Part shown: piece after piece, positions 1 to 3,166 of the stretch
Layout: every line of letters starts with the position of its first letter
Position numbering within the stretch: the first letter of the stretch is position 1
NCBI GenBank assembly: GCA_018829245.1
Contig: JAHJUH010000037.1
Location: forward strand, 1 to 7,158
DNA: 7,158 nt
Reading direction: 5' to 3'
From: Patescibacteria group bacterium
GTDB taxonomy: Bacteria; Patescibacteriota; Minisyncoccia; Portnoybacterales; UBA2143
The notes under the pieces: generated by a model
The model's database searches: none
The model's input: the letters and a program-made list of their open reading frames with translations, nothing else
Told to the model about the DNA's origin: nothing
Program-made: the position numbers and the translations under genes

Positions 1-5
1 AAATC

Positions 6-34
6 TTGCTATGTTTAAGATTATCCATTATAAT
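6..34 (+). promoter_or_regulatory. sigma-70-type promoter of the intron-bearing tRNA-fMet
   Basis: A TTGCTA -35 element (6-11) is followed by a 17-bp spacer and a perfect TATAAT -10 (29-34). Transcription would be expected to start near 40-41, which is the very first or second base of the tRNA. The primary transcript would therefore have almost no 5' leader. Promoter assignment is by pattern only. Confidence 0.7.
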
Positions 35-39
35 ACTGA

Positions 40-344
40 TGCGGGGTAGAGCAGTCTGGTAGCTCGGGTGGCTCAATAACAAAATGGGCTGTCTAGTTGG
101 TAACAATTAGATGAATCTTGTCAAAATCGGTGAATCCTAAGGTATTTATACTATTGGTAATGCCGAGCCAAGCTTTGATATCTTAATATATCAATCAAAG
201 AAGGTGTAGAGACTAGACGGCAGGCATCCTAATATTTTTAGGATGAAGGCATAGTCCAGACCACAAATGTATTAAAACACAGCAATGAAAATTGTAGTGG
301 TAAGCATAACCACCAGGTCGTCGGTTCAAATCCGACCCCCGCAA
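40..344 (+). tRNA. initiator tRNA-Met (CAT), interrupted by a group I intron
   Basis: The exons are 40-73 and 305-344; joined they fold as a complete cloverleaf. Acceptor: 40-46 with 337-343. D stem: GAGC (49-52) with GCTC (62-65). Anticodon stem: GGTGG (67-71) with CCACC (310-314). T stem: GTCGG (320-324) with CCGAC (332-336). The anticodon CAT is at 305-307 and the discriminator is A344; CCA is not encoded. The A11:U24 pair in the D stem and the CTGGTAG D loop are initiator hallmarks, which separates it from the elongator-type tRNA-Met at 1099. Two initiator features deviate. Position 1:72 is T40:A343, a possible pair rather than the usual C1xA72 mismatch. The 29:41 pair is U:A, so only two of the three conserved G:C pairs of the anticodon stem remain (30:40 and 31:39). 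It lies directly downstream of its own promoter. Confidence 0.93.
74..304 (+). ncRNA. group I self-splicing intron (IC3-like, no ORF) in the tRNA-fMet anticodon loop
   Basis: The 231-nt intron separates T33 from C34 of the tRNA. The 5' splice site follows U73 and the intron ends in G304, as group I chemistry requires. P1: exon bases 67-73 pair with guide bases 87-93, with U73 opposite G87. P10: G86, U85 and A84 pair with 3'-exon bases C305, A306 and U307. The conserved core is recognisable: GACTA (211-215) pairs with TAGTC (252-256) as P7, around a perfect 8-bp P8 hairpin (225-232 with 238-245). A CAAT-GAAA-ATTG hairpin (283-294) carries a GNRA tetraloop in the P9 region. The core wording (AGAGACTAGACGGCAGGC and GGCATAGTCCAGACC) resembles the tRNA-type IC3 introns of cyanobacteria and other bacteria. 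There is no reading frame inside, so mobility would need help from elsewhere. Subgroup assignment is from memory of the consensus. Confidence 0.93.
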
Positions 345-366
345 CAAGTTATTCACAATTAAATAC

Positions 367-395
367 TTGATATATATTTGAACCTCCTATATAAT
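367..395 (+). promoter_or_regulatory. promoter of the HTH/LAGLIDADG-like gene
   Basis: TTGATA (367-372), a 17-bp spacer and TATAAT (390-395) form a near-consensus promoter. The start should fall near 402, giving a leader of about 25 nt that contains the AGGAGG ribosome-binding site. The spacer itself holds AACCTCCT, the exact complement of that ribosome-binding site. Confidence 0.75.
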
Positions 396-423
396 GTAAA
401 TATAGTTAATAACAGGAGGTTTA
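379..423 (+). promoter_or_regulatory. strong Shine-Dalgarno and fold-back hairpin that could mask it
   Basis: AGGAGG at 414-419, 7 nt before the ATG at 427, is the best ribosome-binding site in the window. Bases 381-388 (AACCTCCT) are a perfect 8-bp complement of 414-421 (AGGAGGTT). G380-T422 and T379-A423 extend this to 10 pairs, with a 25-nt loop. The left arm lies upstream of the predicted start at about 402. The hairpin could therefore form only in transcripts reading through from the tRNA-fMet gene, not in those from the gene's own promoter. The pairing is seen; the regulatory effect is inferred. Confidence 0.6.
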
Positions 424-426
424 TTT

Positions 427-1095
427 ATGGCAAAATTTAAGGAAAAAATTAAAGCTGAAGAATTAAGAAAACAAGGACAAAGCATAAAAGAAATTGCTAA
501 AAAACTTAAGGTATCGAAAGGTAGTGTAAGTCTTTGGTGTCGGGATATTAAACTTACTAAAAAACAAATTAAAAAGCTTGAACAACGAATGATAAAAGGA
601 GGACATAAAGGAAGATTAAAAGGTGCAAAAGTAATGAAGGAAAGACGACTAGAAAGAATAAAATGCCTTAAAAAAGAAGCTTTAAAAGAAATTGGAAGTA
701 TAAATAAGAGAGATTTATTTGTTATTGGAATTGGACTTTATTGGGGTGAAGGCAGTAAAACTGATAATAAAATAAGTTTCCATAATTCTGATCCAATGAT
801 AATTAAATTTATAATGAGATGGTTTAAAGAATGCTTTCAATTACCAAAAGAAAGATTCACAGCTTATGTTATTATAAACGAAATTCATAAAAATAGGTTA
901 GATAAAGTTGAAAAATATTGGTCTAAAATCACAAAAATCCCAAGTAATCAATTTAGAAAAACAGTATTAACAAGAGTGAAAAATAAAAAAGTTTATGCTA
1001 ATTTTAATAATCATTATGGAACTTTAGTAGTTCGTATAACTAAAAGTTCAGGTCTTTTCTATAAAATTCAAGGATATATTGATTCTTTAGTATAA
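427..1095 (+). CDS. HTH plus LAGLIDADG-like domain protein, possible freestanding homing-type nuclease or DNA-binding protein
   Basis: This is a 222-aa, strongly basic, Lys-rich protein. Residues 9-38 form a Hin/resolvase-like helix-turn-helix (QGQSIKEIAKKLKVSKGSVS), followed by a WCRDIKLTKKQ segment. Residues 96-110 (DLFVIGIGLYWGEGS) resemble the LAGLIDADG helix, with E108 in the place of the catalytic acid. NSDP (120-123) and a C-terminal alpha/beta stretch follow. I recognise this architecture (HTH, LYW-x-EG-x-K, F-x-NSDP) as a family of uncharacterised bacterial proteins; its biochemistry is not known to me. Only one LAGLIDADG-like motif is visible, so it would have to act as a dimer if it is a nuclease. 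The start is fixed by AGGAGG 7 nt upstream. The gene sits 82 nt after the intron-bearing tRNA-fMet, and its TAA ends 3 nt before tRNA-Met, so it shares a transcription unit with tRNAs. A role in mobilising the ORF-less intron is possible but unproven; a transcription regulator is the main alternative. Confidence 0.75.
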   Translation: MAKFKEKIKAEELRKQGQSIKEIAKKLKVSKGSVSLWCRDIKLTKKQIKKLEQRMIKGGHKGRLKGAKVMKERRLERIKCLKKEALKEIGSINKRDLFVIGIGLYWGEGSKTDNKISFHNSDPMIIKFIMRWFKECFQLPKERFTAYVIINEIHKNRLDKVEKYWSKITKIPSNQFRKTVLTRVKNKKVYANFNNHYGTLVVRITKSSGLFYKIQGYIDSLV

Positions 1096-1098
1096 TAT

Positions 1099-1172
1099 GC
1101 CGGGGTAGCTCAGTCGGTTAGAGCGTTGCTTTCATAAGGCAAAAGTCGAGGGTTCGAGTCCCTCCCCCGGTA
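1099..1172 (+). tRNA. tRNA-Met (CAT), elongator type
   Basis: It folds as a full cloverleaf. Acceptor: GCCGGGG/CCCCGGT, with a G1-U72 wobble. D stem: GCTC/GAGC. Anticodon stem: TTGCT/GGCAA around loop TTCATAA. T arm: GAGGG-TTCGAGT-CCCTC. Discriminator: A1172. The C11:G24 pair in the D stem marks it as non-initiator. CCA is not encoded. A CAT anticodon could also belong to tRNA-Ile2 (lysidine-modified); sequence alone does not exclude that. It follows the preceding coding gene by 3 nt and precedes tRNA-Asp by 7 nt, so the two tRNAs are probably co-transcribed. Confidence 0.93.
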
Positions 1173-1179
1173 CTAAAAT

Positions 1180-1253
1180 GGGGACGTAGATCAATTGGTT
1201 AGATCATCACTCTGTCACAGTGAAGGTTGCCGGTTCGAGCCCGGTCGTCCCCG
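1180..1253 (+). tRNA. tRNA-Asp (GTC)
   Basis: Acceptor: GGGGACG/CGTCCCC. D stem: GATC/GATC. Anticodon stem: TCACT/AGTGA with loop CTGTCAC (anticodon GTC). T arm: GCCGG-TTCGAGC-CCGGT, with a G-T closing pair. Discriminator: G1253, the expected Asp identity base. CCA is not encoded. It is the last gene of the tRNA block and is followed by a GC-rich palindromic cluster. Confidence 0.95.
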
Positions 1254-1258
1254 CCTTC

Positions 1259-1313
1259 GTCCGCCATAGCGGACTTCGGCAGGCAAAGCCCGCTAGAAAT
1301 CCGCAAAGGCGGA
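1259..1313. repeat. GC-rich cluster of three small hairpins bounded by TCCGCC/GGCGGA
   Basis: Three hairpins follow each other in 55 nt: GTCCGC-CATA-GCGGAC (1259-1274); GCAGGC-AAA-GCCCGC with one A-C mismatch (1279-1293); and TCCGC-AAAG-GCGGA (1300-1313). The outer TCCGCC (1260-1265) and GGCGGA (1308-1313) can also pair across the whole unit. The GC richness is out of character with the surrounding AT-rich DNA and looks like a REP/MITE-like palindromic element placed after the tRNA genes. It could also stabilise the 3' end of the tRNA transcript. Only one copy is present in the window. Confidence 0.55.
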
Positions 1314-1353
1314 ATTATCCATATTTGTATAGATTTGTAGATATTTGATAAAA

Positions 1354-1379
1354 AATAGCTCGTTTGAGTTGTTTTTTTT
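1354..1379 (+). terminator. rho-independent terminator of the tRNA block
   Basis: AATAGCTC (1354-1361), loop GTTT, and GAGTTGTT (1366-1373) form an 8-bp stem with two G-U wobbles, running into a T tract (1372-1379). A tract of A (1350-1355) upstream could lengthen the stem. It lies between tRNA-Asp and the hicB promoter. The stem is fairly weak. Apart from this and the GC-rich cluster, I see no gene between 1254 and 1395. Confidence 0.55.
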
Positions 1380-1395
1380 GTTTGTTTTCAAATTA

Positions 1396-1424
1396 TTGAC
1401 ATAAATACTTTATTTTATTATACT
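1396..1424 (+). promoter_or_regulatory. hicBA promoter
   Basis: A perfect TTGACA (1396-1401), a 17-bp spacer and TATACT (1419-1424). Only 8 nt separate the -10 from the hicB ATG, so the transcript should begin within about 2 nt of the start codon (leaderless). There is no Shine-Dalgarno. HicB proteins often bind their own promoter, but I see no clear operator palindrome here. Confidence 0.8.
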
Positions 1425-1432
1425 AACAATAT

Positions 1433-1690
1433 ATGGCTAAAAAAAGTAAAACTATTTTAGAATATCCAGTCATTTTTAACAAAGCTAAAGAGGGTGGATA
1501 TAATGTATCTTTTCCAGATTTTCCCGGTTGTGTTACTTTTGGCAAAACTTTTGAAGAATCAGAAAAAAAAGCAAAGGAAGTATTAGAATTATGGATTGAA
1601 GAATTAAAAGCTAATAATGAAGAAATACCTATTGCCAAATCTCGTCCTATTATCAGCGAAATACCTATAGCTATTTTTACAAAAAACTAA
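1433..1690 (+). CDS. hicB: HicB-family antitoxin
   Basis: An 85-aa protein with the HicB partial RNase-H-like fold. The family signature FPDFPGCVTFGKTFEESEKKA (about residues 27-47) is preceded by the YPVIF beta strand, followed by the helix KEVLELWIEEL, and then a NNEEIPIAKS segment. In the family HicB binds HicA and blocks its RNase activity. No C-terminal HTH or ribbon-helix-helix domain is visible, so this is the short form and autoregulation by direct DNA binding is uncertain. The start at 1433 sits just below a consensus promoter. hicA follows 10 nt after the stop, so antitoxin comes first, the reverse of the E. coli hicA-hicB order. Confidence 0.88.
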   Translation: MAKKSKTILEYPVIFNKAKEGGYNVSFPDFPGCVTFGKTFEESEKKAKEVLELWIEELKANNEEIPIAKSRPIISEIPIAIFTKN

Positions 1691-1711
1691 ATGATTTTTT
1701 ATGAAATCATT
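1690..1711 (+). promoter_or_regulatory. hairpin enclosing the hicA start codon
   Basis: AATGATTT (1690-1697) and AAATCATT (1704-1711) are a perfect 8-bp inverted repeat. The loop TTTATG contains the hicA ATG (1701-1703). In mRNA this would hold the hicA start in a hairpin that ribosomes finishing hicB, whose stop is at 1688-1690, would reach and open. No Shine-Dalgarno precedes hicA. The pairing is seen; the coupling of toxin to antitoxin translation is inferred. Confidence 0.5.
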
Positions 1712-1919
1712 AACTGCTAAACAAACTATCAAAATTTTAGAAAAACATGGTTTTATTCTCTCAAGACAAAAAGGCAGTCATAAAATCTATCGTCATTCTG
1801 AATCTAAAGTTATTGTTCCAGTATCAATACATGGCGGAAATAAACCAATTCCCATAGGAACATTTCTAGCAATTATTAAACAATCAAAGATTCCTAAAAA
1901 GGAATTTAAAAAGAAATAA
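1701..1919 (+). CDS. hicA: HicA-family mRNA interferase toxin
   Basis: A 72-aa protein with the dsRBD-like HicA fold. Features: the opening TAKQTIKILEKHGF; the conserved RQKGSHKIYRH with the predicted catalytic His27; the strand KVIVPVSIHGG; and the helix GTFLAIIKQSKIPKKEF. Family HicA proteins are ribosome-independent RNases that cleave mRNA. Length and motifs are typical and nothing looks broken, so an active pair with hicB is likely. In place of the usual VP-x-H motif the sequence reads VPVSIHGG. It is followed after 25 nt by a strong terminator. Confidence 0.87.
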   Translation: MKSLTAKQTIKILEKHGFILSRQKGSHKIYRHSESKVIVPVSIHGGNKPIPIGTFLAIIKQSKIPKKEFKKK

Positions 1920-1944
1920 AGCCTTCTTATTATCCCGCCAAAAT

Positions 1945-1969
1945 AAAAAGCCCTTTTGGGCTTTTTTTT
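1945..1969. terminator. bidirectional terminator between hicA and the zinc-ribbon gene
   Basis: AAAAAGCCC (1945-1953), loop TTTT, and GGGCTTTTT with a run of eight T (1958-1969) form a textbook intrinsic terminator on the plus strand for hicBA. The run of A on the left makes it usable from the minus strand for the converging gene that ends at 1998. A separate AT-only hairpin (CTTTATTT-TTT-AAATAAAG, 1978-1996) lies next to it and may block read-through. Confidence 0.88.
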
Positions 1970-1997
1970 GTTTTAGACTTTATTTTTTAAATAAAGC

Positions 1998-2165
1998 CTA
2001 GATAAGCATAATCTTGCCATTCCCTTTTCTTTTTACTGTATTACTATGTCCACAAGATGGACACTCAATGCTTTTCTTTTTATGAAGCGGTTTACCATCC
2101 TTTAAATGGATGGTTTTTTTACATTCATTACATTTAAGCTTGCCATGATTATTTTTCTTCCTCAT
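1998..2165 (-). CDS. small zinc-ribbon protein of unknown function
   Basis: A 55-aa reading frame, starting MRKKNNHGKLKCNECKKTIH and ending GKIMLI. It carries two CxxC knuckles (C12/C15 and C35/C38) 19 residues apart, the layout of a zinc ribbon, in a very Lys-rich protein that could bind nucleic acid. The start is supported by an AAGGGGGG ribosome-binding site about 8 nt upstream. It has its own TTGACA/TAGAAT promoter, and it converges on hicA with a shared terminator. The ordered Cys spacing plus the ribosome-binding site argue for a real gene. I do not recognise a specific family; ribosome-associated or transcription-factor zinc ribbons are possible. Confidence 0.72.
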   Translation of the reverse strand: MRKKNNHGKLKCNECKKTIHLKDGKPLHKKKSIECPSCGHSNTVKRKGNGKIMLI

Positions 2166-2201
2166 CTTCTTTCCCCCCTTATGATTGATTGTTAAAAAAC
2201 T

Positions 2202-2229
2202 AAAAAACTGACTTAACTTATGAGCCAGT
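2202..2229 (-). terminator. intrinsic terminator or attenuator ahead of the zinc-ribbon gene
   Basis: On the minus strand ACTGGCT (2229-2223) pairs with AGTCAGT (2213-2207), 7 bp with one G-U and a 9-nt loop, and runs straight into six T (2207-2202). It lies 52 nt beyond the stop of the 177-aa gene and so would end the ligA operon. It also lies inside the predicted leader of the zinc-ribbon gene and could attenuate it. Confidence 0.5.
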
Positions 2230-2250
2230 ATCTTGATTATAATTAAATTA

Positions 2251-2279
2251 ATTCTAATGAATTAAATATATCTTGTCAA
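2251..2279 (-). promoter_or_regulatory. promoter of the zinc-ribbon gene
   Basis: Reading the minus strand: TTGACA (2279-2274), a 17-bp spacer and TAGAAT (2256-2251). The expected start near 2244 gives a leader of about 79 nt that contains the terminator-like hairpin. The -35 box begins one base after the stop codon of the 177-aa gene. Confidence 0.65.
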
Positions 2280-2280
2280 G

Positions 2281-2814
2281 CTAAAACGCTCCTAAATCTT
2301 CCATCGCTCTCTGATAAATTTCAATAGATCGTTTAGCCTGAAATTGGTTAATTTGAAAACCTGGTTCATGAACCAAACGATTACGAAGCTTATGCGCTTG
2401 CCAGATTTCATCAATATTAGCAATTTGAGCAGGATTAATCTGTTTTAATCGCTCGCCCATATCATCTCCTTTATACCCAATCCTCTTAATAATATCATCA
2501 AAAATCTTATCTGCTTCAATAACCGCCATCTTATAACTATCTTTTTCTACGCTTTCTAATTTATCTAAAACTATTTGCCAGCTTTTATTCATTTCTCTTT
2601 TAGGCAAGCCTGGCGCTGCTATGCTTTCAACAGCTTGACCTAAGAATTTTTCAATATCTTTTCTAATTTTAATAAGAAGAAAAATTATAATTGCTATAAA
2701 TAAGGCGGAAATAATTAAAGAAATAACTTTAAATGGAAAAATACTCTCTCCATAATTAAAGTTAAAAGAATATTGAGAAAGATTGTCATAAATTTTAAAG
2801 AATGCTGTTCTCAT
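2281..2814 (-). CDS. membrane-anchored protein with an RNRLVH (HEPN/DUF4145-like) C-terminal helix
   Basis: A 177-aa protein. One strong transmembrane segment spans about residues 28-50 (FKVISLIISALFIAIIIFLL), followed by KIRKDIEK, so by the positive-inside rule the C-terminus should be cytoplasmic. The soluble part (78-177) is helical: W79, EADKIFDDII (100-109), MGERLKQ (119-125), and WQAHKLRNRLVHEPGF (138-153). R144-x4-H149 matches the Rx4-6H motif of HEPN RNases and DUF4145-like domains. I recognise it as a frequent uncharacterised protein of Parcubacteria-type genomes; no function is established to my knowledge. The ATG lies 2 nt outside the GIY-YIG element and no good Shine-Dalgarno is visible. 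Without that element it would overlap the gatA 3' end by 20 nt, so it was probably translationally coupled to gatA. It is the last gene of the ligA operon. Confidence 0.75.
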   Translation of the reverse strand: MRTAFFKIYDNLSQYSFNFNYGESIFPFKVISLIISALFIAIIIFLLIKIRKDIEKFLGQAVESIAAPGLPKREMNKSWQIVLDKLESVEKDSYKMAVIEADKIFDDIIKRIGYKGDDMGERLKQINPAQIANIDEIWQAHKLRNRLVHEPGFQINQFQAKRSIEIYQRAMEDLGAF

Positions 2815-2815
2815 A

Positions 2816-2835
2816 CCCCGTAGAAGAATTTTGAA
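2816..2835 (+). repeat. left terminal inverted repeat of the GIY-YIG element
   Basis: It begins CCCCGTAGAAGAATTTTGAA. Compared with the right repeat it differs only by the swapped pair AG/GA at its tenth and eleventh bases. The match fades beyond 20 bp. CATA precedes it. Confidence 0.75.
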
Positions 2836-2879
2836 CTAATTTTTTTGGAAAAAAAATTAAATACAAAATTATTTATTAT

Positions 2880-3143
2880 TTATATACTTAATTCAAAGAA
2901 ATATTCTTTAAGTCTTCTTTTTAATAATCTTTGACCTTGGGTAGTTTTTAAATATTTTTCTCTTCGTTTTGTGTCTTTTTTATTAAGACATGCTTCGTAA
3001 TATATTAATTCCCAAGGTCTATATGGTTTTGTTGATTTATTTAATCCTTGATTATGTTCTATTAATCTTTTTCTTAAATCTTTTGTGTAACCCACATAGA
3101 GATTTTTATTCTTTTTACTTTGTAAAACATAGTTGTAGAACAT
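2880..3143 (-). CDS. GIY-YIG nuclease-superfamily protein
   Basis: An 87-aa single-domain protein. The GIY-type strand is YVL (5-7) and the YIG-type strand is LYVGYTKD (15-22). Next come the arginines of the catalytic helix, R24/R26 in LRKRLIEHNQG, with H30. E62 in KRREKYLKT occupies the position of the metal-binding glutamate, followed by TQGQRLLKRRLKEY. These residues are the expected GIY-YIG active site, so a functional endonuclease is plausible. Length fits the YhbQ/UPF0213-like group of stand-alone GIY-YIG proteins, which are abundant in Patescibacteria and whose cellular role is poorly defined. No Shine-Dalgarno is visible. The ATG begins 15 nt after the gatA stop, just inside the right inverted repeat. 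The position between two inverted repeats suggests that it belongs to a mobile unit rather than to the ligA-gat operon proper. Confidence 0.88.
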   Translation of the reverse strand: MFYNYVLQSKKNKNLYVGYTKDLRKRLIEHNQGLNKSTKPYRPWELIYYEACLNKKDTKRREKYLKTTQGQRLLKRRLKEYFFELSI

Positions 3144-3146
3144 AAT

Positions 3147-3166
3147 TTCAAAATTTCTCTACGGGG
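3147..3166 (-). repeat. right terminal inverted repeat of the GIY-YIG element
   Basis: Read on the minus strand it is CCCCGTAGAGAAATTTTGAA. It overlaps the last codons of gatA: CCG encodes the final proline and TAG is the stop. It ends 3 nt before the GIY-YIG start codon. CATA (TATG on the minus strand) adjoins it on the outside. Confidence 0.75.

Larger units (their letters stand above)
2816..3166 (-). mobile_element. 351-bp single-gene GIY-YIG element with terminal inverted repeats
   Basis: The unit is bounded by 20-bp imperfect inverted repeats (2816-2835 and the complement of 3147-3166), both starting CCCCGTAGA and matching at 18 of 20 positions. CATA lies directly outside both ends (2812-2815 and 3167-3170), as a 4-bp target duplication would. 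The only gene inside is the GIY-YIG protein. Removing the unit with one CATA makes gatA read on as LYENSIL followed by TAA, which resembles the usual (A)YEQ-A/S tail of GatA. The start of the 177-aa gene then overlaps the gatA end. At present the right repeat supplies the gatA stop codon (CCG TAG). Boundaries and repeats are seen; mobility, and the idea that the GIY-YIG enzyme drives it, are inferred. Confidence 0.65.

Noticed and set aside
1091..1096. TATAAT just before tRNA-Met as its promoter
   Set aside because: It ends only 2 nt before the tRNA, so transcription would begin inside the tRNA, and no good -35 lies at 17 bp; it is mostly coding sequence and stop codon of the upstream gene.
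1423..1638. 71-aa reading frame on the minus strand
   Set aside because: It lies antisense to hicB, whose family motifs and promoter are clear; no ribosome-binding site or recognisable protein.
2838..2858. A/T-only stem as terminator of the GIY-YIG gene
   Set aside because: Nine to ten A-T pairs with a GG loop, but no G:C pairs; too weak to call a terminator.
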